Of a DNA stretch of 47,217 nt, positions 1 to 9,167 are shown one piece after another. Under the pieces are notes generated by a model that saw nothing but the letters and a program-made list of their open reading frames with translations, did no database searches and was not told the origin of the DNA. Position 1 is the first letter of the stretch, and each line of letters begins with the position of its first letter. The position numbers were made by a program, and so were the translations under genes. The stretch spans positions 1-47,217 of the forward strand of contig JAQXXT010000108.1 in the NCBI GenBank assembly GCA_029226205.1. Reading direction: 5' to 3'. This stretch comes from Prevotellaceae bacterium (GTDB taxonomy: Bacteria > Bacteroidota > Bacteroidia > Bacteroidales > Bacteroidaceae).

Positions 1-29
1 CATAGTTTATTATGTTCCTCCAAATGGGA

Positions 30-56
30 TTGGTAGGTGGCCGCCATGTTGCGGCC
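30..56. repeat. Palindromic repeat, GTAGGTGGCCGCC type
   Basis: The segment begins GGTAGGTGGCCGCCATGTTG and closes with GCGGCCAC, giving a short GGCCGC/GCGGCC hairpin. An almost identical copy lies at 39025-39053. It resembles the CGTAGGG modules at its GTAGG edge but has a different core, so I treat it as a subtype. Confidence 0.6.
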
Positions 57-71
57 ACACACCCACATTGC

Positions 72-97
72 GTAGGGACATCATTCATTATGTTCCG
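72..97. repeat. Palindromic repeat of the GGGACATGAT...ATCATGTYCC type
   Basis: This copy reads CGTAGGGACATCATTCATTA followed by TGTTCCG. Related copies are at 25577-25604, 29655-29682, 39139-39165 and 43046-43077. All share the GTAGGGACAT edge and an ATCATGT/ACATGAT hairpin. Confidence 0.6.
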
Positions 98-112
98 TTC
101 CACTATGTAGAG

Positions 113-234
113 TTAGGACGGCCACAAGGGCCGCACCCTACGGTGGAATCATCTGCCACCGTAGGGGCACCCCTTGTGGGCGCCCTAATTCCCACAATTC
201 CCGGTTAGGACGGCCACAAGGGCCGCACCCTACG
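113..234. repeat. CGTAGGG-family array upstream of lysS (three modules)
   Basis: Two reverse-oriented A modules (GGACGGCCACAAGGGCCGC at about 115-133 and 208-226) flank one forward B module (GTAGGGGCACCCCTTGTGGG at about 162-181). The array ends about 60 bp before the lysS -7 element. Apart from this array, two other repeats and the promoter, I see nothing else in positions 1-335. Confidence 0.85.
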
Positions 235-296
235 AAAGGATCGGCGGGAGAAAATTAAAAATCCGTATTTTATGTTCGGAGTTCGGAATAATTTTG

Positions 297-304
297 TAAC
301 TTTG
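297..304 (+). promoter_or_regulatory. lysS promoter -7 element
   Basis: TAACTTTG matches the Bacteroidetes -7 consensus TAnnTTTG, 31 nt before the lysS start codon. The -33 element is not obvious; TTCGG near 276 is the best candidate. It would drive lysS-gpsA-pgi. Confidence 0.6.
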
Positions 305-335
305 CAGCATAAAAGAATTTTCGAAAATTAGATTT

Positions 336-2075
336 ATGAACATTTTAGAGTTAAGCGAACAAGAGATTGGTCGCCGTCAGAGTCTTCAGGAGCTGCGCAA
401 CATGGGCATCGATCCCTATCCCGCAGCCGAGTTTCCCACCAATGCCTTCAGCACCGATATCAAGGCTGAATACAAAGAGGGAGAGAAACGGGAAGTCGTC
501 ATCGCCGGCCGTATGATGACACGACGTGTCATGGGAAAGGCCAGCTTCGTGGAGCTGCAGGACTCCAAGGGCCGTATTCAGGTCTATGTCACACGTGATG
601 ATATCTGTCCCGATGAGAACAAGGACCTCTACAATAAAGTCTTCAAGAAACTCCTTGACATCGGTGACTTCATCGGTATCAAGGGCTTCGTCTTCAAGAC
701 CCAGACCGGTGAGGTGAGTGTCCATGCCCAGAGTCTGAAACTGCTGAGCAAGAGCCTCAAGCCGCTACCGATCGTGAAATACAAGGATGGTGTCGCCTAT
801 GACAAGTTCGACGACCCCGAGCTGCGTGCCCGTCAGCGCTATGTCGACCTCATCGTCAACGACGGCGTGAAGGAGACCTTCCTCAAGCGTGCCACCGTGC
901 TGCGTACAATGCGTGACTTCTTCGACAAGGCCGGATATACGGAGGTGGAGACGCCGATTCTGCAGTCTATCCCCGGTGGTGCCAGCGCCCGTCCGTTCAT
1001 CACCCATTTCAATGCCCTGAACATCGATATGTACATGCGTATCGCTACAGAGCTCTACCTCAAGCGACTCATCGTCGGTGGCTTTGAGGGTGTCTACGAG
1101 ATCGGCAAGAACTTCCGCAACGAGGGTATGGACAAATACCACAATCCTGAGTTCACCTGTATGGAACTCTATGTTCAGTATAAGGATTACAACTGGATGA
1201 TGAGCTTCACGGAGAAACTCCTGGAGACAATCTGTGTTGCCGTCAACGGCTCTACGGAGGTGAAGAACGGTGATCACATGATCTCCTTCAAGGCCCCGTT
1301 CCGCCGTATCCCTATCCTCGACGCTATCAAGGAGAAGACGGGCTTCGACTGCAACGGCAAGAGCGAGGATGAGATCCGCCAGTTCTGCCTGAGCAAAGGC
1401 ATGGAGGTCGACGAGACCATGGGTAAGGGAAAGCTCATCGACGAGCTCTTCGGAGAGTTCTGTGAGGGTACATTCATCCAGCCGACCTTCGTCATCGACT
1501 ATCCCGTGGAGATGAGCCCGCTGACGAAGATGCACCGCAGCAAGCCCGGACTCACCGAGCGCTTCGAGCTGATGGTCAACGGCAAGGAGCTGGCCAACGC
1601 CTACTCTGAGCTCAACGACCCCATCGACCAGGAGGAGCGCTTCAAGGAGCAGATGCGCCTCGCCGACAAGGGTGATGACGAGGCCATGATCATCGACCAT
1701 GACTTCCTCCGTGCCCTGCAGTATGGTATGCCGCCGACGAGTGGTATCGGTATCGGTATCGACCGTCTGTGCATGCTCATGATCGGTAAGGAGAATATCC
1801 AGGAGATCATGCTCTTCCCGCAGATGAAACCCGAGGCAAAGATCCCGCAGAGCTCCATCAAGGAGTGGGCTGCCATCGGCGTACCCGAAGACTGGGTATA
1901 CGTGCTCCGCAAGGCGGGCTTCAACCTCATCAGTGATATCAAGGGTGAGAAGGCCCAGGGCCTGCAGCAGAAGATCGGTGAGATCAACAAGAAGTATAAA
2001 CTCGGTTACGAGAAGCCCTCTGTCGACGATATCCAGAAATGGATTGATGCCGCCGGGAAGACCGTCGCCGAATAA
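336..2075 (+). CDS. lysS: Lysyl-tRNA synthetase (class II)
   Basis: Charges tRNA-Lys with lysine in the cytoplasm. An N-terminal OB-fold anticodon-binding domain (about residues 50-150, VVIAGRMMTRRVMGKASF) is followed by the class II core: motif 1 near LRARQRYVDLIVN, motif 2 in NFRNEGMDKYHNPEFTCMEL, and motif 3 in GIGIGIDRLCML. At 579 residues it exceeds the usual length of about 500; the extra 75 or so residues after the core (from IPQSSIKEWAAIGV) are a tail I associate with Bacteroidetes enzymes, with an HhH-like look. ATG at 336 is the first in-frame start and lies 31 nt downstream of a TAnnTTTG promoter. gpsA follows 16 nt after the stop, so this heads a lysS-gpsA-pgi operon. Confidence 0.97.
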   Translation: MNILELSEQEIGRRQSLQELRNMGIDPYPAAEFPTNAFSTDIKAEYKEGEKREVVIAGRMMTRRVMGKASFVELQDSKGRIQVYVTRDDICPDENKDLYNKVFKKLLDIGDFIGIKGFVFKTQTGEVSVHAQSLKLLSKSLKPLPIVKYKDGVAYDKFDDPELRARQRYVDLIVNDGVKETFLKRATVLRTMRDFFDKAGYTEVETPILQSIPGGASARPFITHFNALNIDMYMRIATELYLKRLIVGGFEGVYEIGKNFRNEGMDKYHNPEFTCMELYVQYKDYNWMMSFTEKLLETICVAVNGSTEVKNGDHMISFKAPFRRIPILDAIKEKTGFDCNGKSEDEIRQFCLSKGMEVDETMGKGKLIDELFGEFCEGTFIQPTFVIDYPVEMSPLTKMHRSKPGLTERFELMVNGKELANAYSELNDPIDQEERFKEQMRLADKGDDEAMIIDHDFLRALQYGMPPTSGIGIGIDRLCMLMIGKENIQEIMLFPQMKPEAKIPQSSIKEWAAIGVPEDWVYVLRKAGFNLISDIKGEKAQGLQQKIGEINKKYKLGYEKPSVDDIQKWIDAAGKTVAE

Positions 2076-2091
2076 ACCCTAAGGATTGTCC

Positions 2092-3144
2092 ATGCGCCTG
2101 ATTCATAAGATCAAACAAGCCCTCGGCCTCGCCAAGAGAGGCTATGTCCCCGATTTCGGCCGTGTCGCCATCATCGGGGGCGGCTCATGGGCCACGGCCA
2201 TCGCCAAGATCGTGGTGGATCATACCCATCACATCGGATGGTATATGCGGCGTGACGACCGTATCGCCGACTTCCTCCGTCTCGGTCATAACCCCGCCTA
2301 TCTCACGGGACTGCATTTCGACACCGACGAGATCGACTTCTCCTCGGATATCAACGCCATCGTACGCCGGTACGACACGCTGATCTTCGTCACTCCTTCT
2401 CCTTATCTCAAGGATCATCTGAAGAAACTCACGACGGACCTCAGCCAGAAGATCATCGTCACGGCCATCAAGGGCATCGTGCCCGAGGAGGATGTCGTCT
2501 GTTCGGAATATTTCCACAACCGCTATCACTTGCCCTACCGCCAGCTACTCTGCATCGGCGGCCCCTCGCATGCCGAGGAGGTGGCACTGGAACGGCTCAC
2601 CTATCTCACCGTCGCCTGCAGTGAGGAGAAAGTGGCCGGGGAGTTCGCCGAACAGGTGCTCCAATGCCATTATATCCATACGGAGACCTCTCCCGACGTC
2701 GTCGGTATCGAGTATGCCGCCGTACTGAAGAATGTCTATGCCATCTGTGCCGGTATGACCAGTGGCCTCGGCTATGGCGACAACTTCCAGGCCGTACTGC
2801 TGACAAATGCCATCCGTGAGATGGACCGGTTCCTCTCCGCCGTCAAACCCGTACACCGCAATATCTGCGACAGCGTATACCTCGGTGACCTCCTCGTCAC
2901 GGGATATTCCAACTTCTCCCGTAACCGTACCTTCGGCATGATGATCGGCAAGGGCTACTCCATCAAGAGCGCTCAGGTGGAGATGAAGATGGTGGCTGAA
3001 GGCTACTACGGCACGAAATGTATGACGGAGCTCAACGCGAAATACCATGTCGACATGCCTATCCTGCGTACCGTCCACCATATATTATATGAAGGAGGTA
3101 ACGCCAGGGAGGATATTGAGAAACTTACTACACTGTTAAATTGA
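2092..3144 (+). CDS. gpsA: Glycerol-3-phosphate dehydrogenase [NAD(P)+]
   Basis: Reduces dihydroxyacetone phosphate to sn-glycerol 3-phosphate for phospholipid synthesis. The Rossmann nucleotide loop is near the N-terminus ([15 protein letters not shown]), the FVTPSPYL segment follows, and the conserved catalytic-lysine region is [16 protein letters not shown] with the downstream GLGYGDN. I take ATG at 2092 rather than the in-frame TTG at 2086, because an AAGGA sequence at 2081-2085 is spaced 6 nt from that ATG, which is unusual in this genome. The product is 350 residues, slightly longer than the usual 330-340. It sits 16 nt after lysS and 26 nt before pgi on the same strand, consistent with co-transcription. 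Confidence 0.95.
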   Translation: MRLIHKIKQALGLAKRGYVPDFGRVAIIGGGSWATAIAKIVVDHTHHIGWYMRRDDRIADFLRLGHNPAYLTGLHFDTDEIDFSSDINAIVRRYDTLIFVTPSPYLKDHLKKLTTDLSQKIIVTAIKGIVPEEDVVCSEYFHNRYHLPYRQLLCIGGPSHAEEVALERLTYLTVACSEEKVAGEFAEQVLQCHYIHTETSPDVVGIEYAAVLKNVYAICAGMTSGLGYGDNFQAVLLTNAIREMDRFLSAVKPVHRNICDSVYLGDLLVTGYSNFSRNRTFGMMIGKGYSIKSAQVEMKMVAEGYYGTKCMTELNAKYHVDMPILRTVHHILYEGGNAREDIEKLTTLLN

Positions 3145-3170
3145 TTTCTGAATGTTTCATTAATAAAGTT

Positions 3171-4523
3171 ATGAAAAATATCACTTTAGACATCACCAAG
3201 GCTGCCCAGTTCCTCAAACCGGGCACTGTTGAGGGCTATGAGGCCCAGGTAAAAGACGCACAGAAAGCCCTCGAGGACGGCACCTGCGCTGGTAACGACT
3301 TCCTCGGATGGCTCCATCTGCCGTCTTCCATCACTGATGACTTCCTGGCTCAGATCCAGGCTGTCGCCGACACGCTGCGCGCCAAGTGTGAGGCTGTCGT
3401 CGTCGCTGGTATCGGTGGCTCCTATCTCGGCGCCCGTGCCGTCATCGAAGCCCTGAACAACTCCTTCGCATGGCTCGTCAACGACAAGAAGAACCCCACG
3501 ATCCTCTTCGCCGGTAACAACATCGGTGAGGACTACCTCGCTGAGCTCACCGACTACCTGAAGGATAAGAAGTTCGGTGTCATCAATATCTCCAAGTCGG
3601 GTACGACAACGGAGACGGCCCTCACCTTCCGTCTGCTGAAGCGTCAGTGCGAGGCTCAGCGTGGCAAGGAAGAGGCTAAGGATGTCATCGTCGCCGTCAC
3701 CGACGCCCACAAGGGTGCTGCCCGTGCCGCCGCTACGAAAGAGGGTTACAAGACCTTCGTCATCCCCGACAATGTCGGTGGTCGTTTCTCCGTCCTCACG
3801 CCGGTAGGTCTGCTGCCGATCGCTGTCGCCGGTTACGACATCAAGGAGCTCGTCAAGGGCGCTCAGGATATGGAGAAGGCTACCGCTATCGATGTTCCCT
3901 TCGCCGAGAACCCCTCCGCTCAGTATGCTGCCGTCCGTAATGGTCTCTATGCCCAGGCCGGCAAGAAGATTGAGATCATCGCCAACTTCCAGCCGAAGCT
4001 CCACTTCTTCGCTGAGTGGTGGAAGCAGCTCTTCGGTGAGAGTGAGGGTAAGGACAACAAGGGTATCTTCCCCGCTGCCTGCGACTTCACCACAGACCTC
4101 CACTCCATGGGTCAGTGGATCCAGCAGGGTGAGCGCTCCATCTTCGAGACGGTCATCAGCGTTGAGCAGCCCGAGAAGAAGGTCCTCTTCCCCCATGACG
4201 ACGAGAACCTCGACGGTCTGAACTTCCTCGAGGGTAAGCGTGTCGACGAGGTCAACAAGATGGCTGAGCTCGGTACCCGTCTGGCTCATGTCGACGGTGG
4301 CGTGCCCAACATCCGCATCTCCGTTCCCCGTCTCGAGGCTTACTACATCGGCCAGCTCATCTACTTCTTCGAGAAGGCCTGCGGTATCAGTGGTCTCCTC
4401 CTCGGCGTGAACCCCTTCAACCAGCCCGGTGTGGAGGCTTACAAGAAGAATATGTTCGCCCTCCTCAACAAGCCCGGTTACGAGGCTGAGAGCAAGGCTA
4501 TTCGTGAGAGACTCGCAAAATAA
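3171..4523 (+). CDS. pgi: Glucose-6-phosphate isomerase
   Basis: Interconverts glucose 6-phosphate and fructose 6-phosphate in glycolysis and gluconeogenesis. Both family signatures are present: [17 protein letters not shown] in the middle and [18 protein letters not shown] near the C-terminus. The sugar-phosphate loop appears as [16 protein letters not shown] and the catalytic region includes [16 protein letters not shown]. The frame is open from 3141, but [14 protein letters not shown] at 3171 is the natural N-terminus and leaves a 26 nt gap after gpsA. Predicted length is 450 residues, the normal size for this short subfamily. It is the last gene of the operon; hairpin-rich repeats follow immediately. 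Confidence 0.96.
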   Translation: MKNITLDITKAAQFLKPGTVEGYEAQVKDAQKALEDGTCAGNDFLGWLHLPSSITDDFLAQIQAVADTLRAKCEAVVVAGIGGSYLGARAVIEALNNSFAWLVNDKKNPTILFAGNNIGEDYLAELTDYLKDKKFGVINISKSGTTTETALTFRLLKRQCEAQRGKEEAKDVIVAVTDAHKGAARAAATKEGYKTFVIPDNVGGRFSVLTPVGLLPIAVAGYDIKELVKGAQDMEKATAIDVPFAENPSAQYAAVRNGLYAQAGKKIEIIANFQPKLHFFAEWWKQLFGESEGKDNKGIFPAACDFTTDLHSMGQWIQQGERSIFETVISVEQPEKKVLFPHDDENLDGLNFLEGKRVDEVNKMAELGTRLAHVDGGVPNIRISVPRLEAYYIGQLIYFFEKACGISGLLLGVNPFNQPGVEAYKKNMFALLNKPGYEAESKAIRERLAK

Positions 4524-4526
4524 AGC

Positions 4527-4608
4527 CTCACCCCAACCCCTCCCCAAAAGGGAGGGGCTTTCAAAAGCCTTATCCCCTACCCCTCCCCGAAAAGGGAGGG
4601 GATTTTAA
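4527..4608. repeat. CCCCTCCC/GGGAGGGG repeat pair after pgi
   Basis: Two consecutive hairpins, CCCCTCCCCAAAAGGGAGGGG at its core (4537-4557) and CCCCTCCCCGAAAAGGGAGG at about 4577-4596, the second followed by GGATTTT. By position and shape they could terminate the lysS-gpsA-pgi transcript. The same family occurs at 4671-4707, 18664-18752 and 21821-21860, so these are mobile or amplified repeats and not only terminators. Confidence 0.8.
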
Positions 4609-4631
4609 TGAAAATATAAATACTTTCAACA

Positions 4632-5369
4632 ATGGAAAAGAATAAGAATAGTAAACAACAAGACATTCTACTCCCCTCTCCTTTCGGAGAGGGGCAGGGG
4701 GGTGAGGCTATACATGCTTTTCTCTTTGACATGGACGGCGTGCTGTACGACAGCATGCCGCATCATGCCATTGCCTGGCAACAGTCGATGAAGAAATTCG
4801 GCATCCATATGACGGCTGCCGACGCCTATGCCACGGAAGGAGCACGCGGCATCGACACCATCCGACTATTCGCCCGTAAGCAGCTCCACGAAGAACTCAC
4901 CGAACAACAGGCCCAGGAGATGTACGACGAGAAGACGCGCATCTTCCATGAGATGGGCGACGCCCCGATCTTCGACGGGGTCCTCGACCTCATGCAGTGG
5001 CTCAAAGATCATCATATCTCCGTCAATGTCGTCACAGGCAGTGGACAGCGGCCCCTCATCCGCAGACTCCTCCATGACTTCGGAGCCTTCCTCGACGAGG
5101 ATCATATCACGACGGCCTATGACGTAAACCGTGGAAAACCATATCCCGATCCATACCTCGCCGGTCTCCGGAAAGCCGGCAATCTCCAACCCTCCGAGGC
5201 TGTCGTCGTAGAGAATGCCCCCTTGGGTATCCGCTCCGGTGTTGCCGCCGGCATCTATACCGTCGCCATCAACAGCGGACCCCTCCCCGACGCGACCCTC
5301 CTCGCCGAACATCCCAACAGACTCTTCCCCACCCTCCGCGATTTCTACAACTCCCTCTGCCACTCGTAG
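4632..5369 (+). CDS. HAD-superfamily phosphatase / beta-phosphoglucomutase-like
   Basis: A phosphatase or phosphomutase acting on a small phosphorylated metabolite; substrate not identifiable. HAD motif I is FDMDGVLYDSM (residues about 33-43), motif II is VVTGSG, motif III lysine is in RGKPYPDPYL, and motif IV is VVENAPLGIRSG. The N-terminus is odd: residues about 14-25 (LLPSPFGEGQGG) are encoded by a CCCCTCTCC...GGAGAGGGG repeat at 4671-4707, and no start codon lies between this repeat and motif I, so the repeat peptide must be translated. The stop TAG at 5367-5369 is the TAG of the first CGTAGGG module of the next array. Length 245 residues. Confidence 0.88.
   Translation: MEKNKNSKQQDILLPSPFGEGQGGEAIHAFLFDMDGVLYDSMPHHAIAWQQSMKKFGIHMTAADAYATEGARGIDTIRLFARKQLHEELTEQQAQEMYDEKTRIFHEMGDAPIFDGVLDLMQWLKDHHISVNVVTGSGQRPLIRRLLHDFGAFLDEDHITTAYDVNRGKPYPDPYLAGLRKAGNLQPSEAVVVENAPLGIRSGVAAGIYTVAINSGPLPDATLLAEHPNRLFPTLRDFYNSLCHS
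4671..4707 (+). repeat. CCCCTCTCC/GGAGAGGGG repeat inside the HAD gene
   Basis: CTCCCCTCTCCTTTCGGAGA followed by GGGGCAGGGGGG forms a hairpin inside the 5' end of the coding region. Read in frame it gives LLPSPFGEGQGG. It belongs to the family at 4527-4608, 18664-18752 and 21821-21860. Confidence 0.8.
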
Positions 5370-5752
5370 GGTGCGGCCCTTGTGGCCGTCCGGATCCACC
5401 GTAGGGTGCGGCCCTTGTGGCCGTCCGGATCCACCGTAGGGTGCGGCCCTTGTGGCCGTCCGGATCCACCGTAGGGTGCGGCTCTTGTGGCCGTCCTAAC
5501 GGCAAACGATCCACTCGTAGGGTGCGGCCCTTGTGGCCGTCCTAACCGGGAATCGTGACAATTAGGGCGCCCACAAGGGGTGCCCCTACGGTGGCAGATA
5601 TTTCCGCCCTTGTGGCCGTCCTAACCGGGAATCGTGGTGTTAGGGCGCCCACAAGGGGTGCCCCTACGGTGGCAGATATTTCCGCCATTGTGGCCGTCCT
5701 AACCGGGAACCGTGGCGTTAGGGCGCCCACAAGGGGTACCCCTACGGTGGAT
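5365..5752. repeat. CGTAGGG-family array between HAD gene and tex
   Basis: About five forward A modules, four of them with 35-bp spacing (linker CGGATCCAC), lead into an alternating tail of reverse B modules (GGGCGCCCACAAGGGGTGCC) and truncated A modules joined by AACCGGGAATCGTG. The array fills almost the whole 400-bp gap. I see no recognisable promoter of the TAnnTTTG type in it, so tex may be expressed by read-through or from an unusual promoter. Confidence 0.9.
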
Positions 5753-5775
5753 CTACCGCTTCAATATCATCTGTT

Positions 5776-7893
5776 ATGAATCATTTATCCCATATCATTT
5801 CCCAGTCTCTGTCCCTCGGAGAAGGTCCTGTCGAGGCAACGGTGTCTCTGTTGGACGAAGGCTGTACCATCCCCTTCATAGCCCGTTATCGTAAAGAGCG
5901 CACGGGAGGTCTCGATGAAGTTCAGATCGCGCACATCGATGACCTCTATTCCAAACTCAAAGAACTGCAGAAACGCAAGGAGACCGTTCTGAACACTATC
6001 TCCGCACAAGGAAAACTCACGCCGGAAATGAAGAAGCGCATCGACGACTGTTGGGATGCCAACAGCCTCGAAGACCTGTACCTCCCCTATAAACCGAAGC
6101 GGCGCACAAGGGCGCAGATCGCACGGGAACAAGGACTCGAACCCCTCGCCACCTTATTATTATTACAACGGGAGCGGGACCCCGAGACGGCTGCCGCACG
6201 CTACGTCAAGGATGATGTCGCCGACAGCGCACAGGCCCTCCAGGGTGCCAAGGATATCATCGCCGAGATGGTCAGTGAGGACGAGCAGGCCCGTAAGTCC
6301 GTCCGTGCCGTCTACCGCCGGGAGGCTATGATTACTTCAAAGGTCGTCGCGAAGAAGAAAGATACTGACGAGGCACAGAAATACAGTGACTACTTCGACT
6401 GGTCAGAACCGCTGAAACGCTGTTCCTCCCACCGCCTCCTCGCCATGCGACGGGGTGAGAAAGAGGGCATCCTGCGGGTCACCATCTTCGCCGATGATGA
6501 CGACTGCAGTGAGCGTCTCCATCGCCAGTTCGTCAGAGGCAACGGCCCCTGTCAGCGTCTCGTCACGGAGGCTGTCGACGATGGTTTCAAGCGCCTCATC
6601 AAACCGTCCATGGAGACGGAGTTCTCCACGCTGAGCAAGGAGCATGCCGACGAGGAGGCCATCGCCGTCTTCGCCGAGAACCTCCGACAGCTCCTCCTCG
6701 CCGCCCCACTGGGACAGAAGCGCGTGCTCGGGGTCGACCCCGGTATCCGTACGGGTTGTAAGATCGTCTGTCTCGACGCACAGGGTAACCTGCTGCACCA
6801 TGAGGTGGCACAGATCGCCCGGCAGCCACAGACAGCGGCAGCACAGCTTCAGCGACTCGTCAACGACTACCGCCTCGAGGCCATCGCCATCGGCAACGGC
6901 ACTTACTCACGGGAGTCGTCCGATTTCATCCGTGGTCTGAAGTTCAACCATCCCGTACAGATCTTCGTCGTCTCCGAGGATGGCGCCTCCGTCTATTCTG
7001 CCTCCGAGACCGCCCGTGAGGAGTTCCCCAACGAGGATGTCACCGTCCGTGGTGCCGTGAGCATCGCACGCCGTCTCATGGATCCCCTCGCCGAACTCGT
7101 GAAGATTGATCCGAAGAGTATCGGGGTGGGACAGTATCAGCATGATGTCGACCAGGCAGCCCTCAAGCACAGCCTCGACACCACCGTAGAGCTTTGTGTC
7201 AACCGTGTCGGCGTGAATGTCAATACGGCCAGTAAGCACCTGCTGACCTATGTCAGTGGCCTCGGTCCAGCATTGGCACAGAATATCGTTGACTACCGAC
7301 GGGAGAACGGTCCCTTCACTTCCCGTGCGCAACTGAAGAAGGTGCCACGCCTCGGACCCGCAGCCTTCGAACAGTGTGCCGGCTTCCTGCGTATCCCCGG
7401 GGCTAAGAATCCCCTCGACAACAGTGCCGTACATCCCGAGAGTTACAAGATCGTGGAACAAATGGCAAAAGATTGTGGCTGTAAAGTCGATGATCTCATC
7501 CATAACCCCGAGAAACGGAAGAATATCCATCTGGAGAAATATGTCACGAAGACCGTCGGTATGCCGACACTCCGCGATATCCTTCAGGAACTGGAGAAGC
7601 CGGGACGGGACCCGCGTGAACAGATTGAGGAGTTTGCCTTCGACCCGTCGGTGAAGACACCCGAAGACTTGAAACCGGGCATGGAACTCCCCGGCATCAT
7701 CACGAACATCACCAACTTCGGCGCCTTCGTCGATATCGGTGTCCATCAGGACGGACTGGTACATATCAGTCAACTCGCCGACCACTACGTGAAGGATCCC
7801 ACCCAGGTGGTGCATCTCCACCAGCATGTCCGCGTCCGTGTCCTCGATGTCGACAACCGCCGTCACCGCATCTCTCTGACGATGAGGGCATAA
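5776..7893 (+). CDS. tex: Tex family RNA-binding transcription accessory protein
   Basis: A conserved cytoplasmic nucleic-acid-binding protein thought to act in transcription. Domain order fits the family: N-terminal helical Tex domain, YqgF/RNase H-like domain (RVLGVDPGIRTGCKIVCLDA, about residues 314-333), two HhH units (LTYVSGLGPALAQNIVDYRR and the following VPRLGPAAFEQCAGF), and a C-terminal S1 domain (GIITNITNFGAFVDIGVHQD, then GLVHISQLADHYV). Length 705 residues, slightly below the usual 720-780. ATG at 5776 begins MNHLSHIISQSLSL, matching family N-termini. Its upstream gap is a repeat array and it is followed by another, so it appears to be a single-gene unit. Confidence 0.95.
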   Translation: MNHLSHIISQSLSLGEGPVEATVSLLDEGCTIPFIARYRKERTGGLDEVQIAHIDDLYSKLKELQKRKETVLNTISAQGKLTPEMKKRIDDCWDANSLEDLYLPYKPKRRTRAQIAREQGLEPLATLLLLQRERDPETAAARYVKDDVADSAQALQGAKDIIAEMVSEDEQARKSVRAVYRREAMITSKVVAKKKDTDEAQKYSDYFDWSEPLKRCSSHRLLAMRRGEKEGILRVTIFADDDDCSERLHRQFVRGNGPCQRLVTEAVDDGFKRLIKPSMETEFSTLSKEHADEEAIAVFAENLRQLLLAAPLGQKRVLGVDPGIRTGCKIVCLDAQGNLLHHEVAQIARQPQTAAAQLQRLVNDYRLEAIAIGNGTYSRESSDFIRGLKFNHPVQIFVVSEDGASVYSASETAREEFPNEDVTVRGAVSIARRLMDPLAELVKIDPKSIGVGQYQHDVDQAALKHSLDTTVELCVNRVGVNVNTASKHLLTYVSGLGPALAQNIVDYRRENGPFTSRAQLKKVPRLGPAAFEQCAGFLRIPGAKNPLDNSAVHPESYKIVEQMAKDCGCKVDDLIHNPEKRKNIHLEKYVTKTVGMPTLRDILQELEKPGRDPREQIEEFAFDPSVKTPEDLKPGMELPGIITNITNFGAFVDIGVHQDGLVHISQLADHYVKDPTQVVHLHQHVRVRVLDVDNRRHRISLTMRA

Positions 7894-7903
7894 TCTCCCA
7901 CTC

Positions 7904-8045
7904 GTAGGGTGCGGCCCTTGTGGCCGTCCGGAACCATCGTAGGGTGCGGCCCTTGTGGCCGTCCTAACCGGGAATCGTGACAATTAGGGCGCCCACAAGG
8001 GGTGCCCCTACGGTGGCAGATATTTCCGCTCGTAGGGCGCGGCTA
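7904..8045. repeat. CGTAGGG-family array after tex
   Basis: Two forward A modules, one reverse B module (TTAGGGCGCCCACAAGGGGT) and a degenerate A module ending GTAGGGCGCGGCTAGG. It lies between the convergent tex and araC-type genes. Confidence 0.85.
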
Positions 8046-8080
8046 GGTAGGGTTAGGGGCCGTCCTCATTTTTTCTTTAC

Positions 8081-8974
8081 CTATTTCGCTCTGAGCTTTG
8101 AGGGTGACATCCCGAAATAATGCCGTACATAACTGCCGAAGAAGGAGAGACTCGGAAAGCCCATTTTGTAGGCGATCTCCTTGATCGACAGGGATGTATG
8201 GAGGAGATAATGACGGATGTCCTCCTTCGTATACTGATGGATCCATGCCGAAGCCGACTTCCCACTATATTTGGTACAGAGGGTCGTGAGATATTTCGAC
8301 GTGACATGGAGCTGCTCGGAGTAATAATCCACCGGACGGCGCTTGATCTCATTGGACGTGATCAGCTGCAGGAAATGCTCAAAGAGCATCCGCCCATGGG
8401 CATCCTTACCATTCTCCTCACTCTCCGCTTCCGGCTCCTTGCTTAACAGTCCGATGACATCAAAAAGCATGGCCTGGATGACCGCCTGCATCGTCAGGGA
8501 GTTGTTCGGCCGCTCCTGATGCTGCATCTTGAAACGGATGAGCCCGTAGTAATAGTTGAACTGTTCACAGTCCTCCTTCGGCAGGGAGATCACATTCGTA
8601 TGACGGGAATAGATATGGATGTTCCATTTATTCACTAAATCACCCAACATGGCATGGATGATATCATCCGACAGACACAGAATCTTACACTCGAAGTCAG
8701 GACTGAACATATAATTATCCAACACGACATATGGAGCACTCAACAGAATCTCCTCCTTCCTCAGGTGCAACTGTGTGTCGTTGATCTCAAACTGTATGCG
8801 GCCATTCGTACAGATAATGATAAAATTCATCTTCGCATACAGTGGAGCCACATCCTTCAGGTCATGAATGTCGTCTACGATGGCAACATCACCGTCATAG
8901 TATTTCACAAGACCATTCGTTGTGTTCAAATCCTCCATATTCAGTTCCTTTAATACCAGATGATTATTCTCCAT
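8081..8974 (-). CDS. AraC family transcriptional regulator
   Basis: A DNA-binding regulator, 297 residues. The C-terminal third carries the two-helix-turn-helix AraC domain: LHVTSKYLTTLCTKYSGKSA, then SIKEIAYKMGFPSLSFFGSY and GMSPSKLR. The N-terminal part is cupin-like (FIIICTNGRIQFEIND) and may sense a ligand that I cannot name. The frame is open to 9019, but MENNHLVLKELN at 8974 is the better start; the preceding residues are not like the family. It is divergent from an HlyD-type export gene about 190 bp away, suggesting it controls that export unit (inference). Confidence 0.88.
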   Translation of the reverse strand: MENNHLVLKELNMEDLNTTNGLVKYYDGDVAIVDDIHDLKDVAPLYAKMNFIIICTNGRIQFEINDTQLHLRKEEILLSAPYVVLDNYMFSPDFECKILCLSDDIIHAMLGDLVNKWNIHIYSRHTNVISLPKEDCEQFNYYYGLIRFKMQHQERPNNSLTMQAVIQAMLFDVIGLLSKEPEAESEENGKDAHGRMLFEHFLQLITSNEIKRRPVDYYSEQLHVTSKYLTTLCTKYSGKSASAWIHQYTKEDIRHYLLHTSLSIKEIAYKMGFPSLSFFGSYVRHYFGMSPSKLRAK

Positions 8975-9167
8975 ACACGTTATTTTTCTGCAAATTTCGG
9001 AAAAAATAATCAGACTCACTGTCTGTTTTTTCTTAAATAATCCTTGAAACGTTAGCTATGACCATTTTCATACAATCTTACCGAAAGAATGAACACCCGA
9101 TATTAATATGAATATTCGAACTTTGCAAGAAACAACGAAAATCTTTACAAGAAATAACGAAAAAATC

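Noticed and set aside
1274..1700. Long antisense ORFs inside lysS, pgi, tex, nrdD, thiC and others
   Set aside because: They arise from strongly biased codon use on the real strand; their translations are low-complexity and none has a recognisable domain.
2086..2091. TTG at 2086 as gpsA start
   Set aside because: ATG at 2092 has a well-spaced AAGGA and yields the usual N-terminus.
5269..5514. ORF on the minus strand over the repeat array
   Set aside because: It is simply the stop-free repeat module translated several times (GRPQGPHPT-like); it has no promoter and lies antisense to the end of the HAD gene. Similar ORFs at 5555-5779 and 46603-47082 were discarded for the same reason.
9108..9167. 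ATG at 9108 as start of the HlyD gene
   Set aside because: The 20 extra residues are not typical before the signal-anchor helix and a promoter-like element may lie within them; I kept 9168 but cannot exclude 9108.
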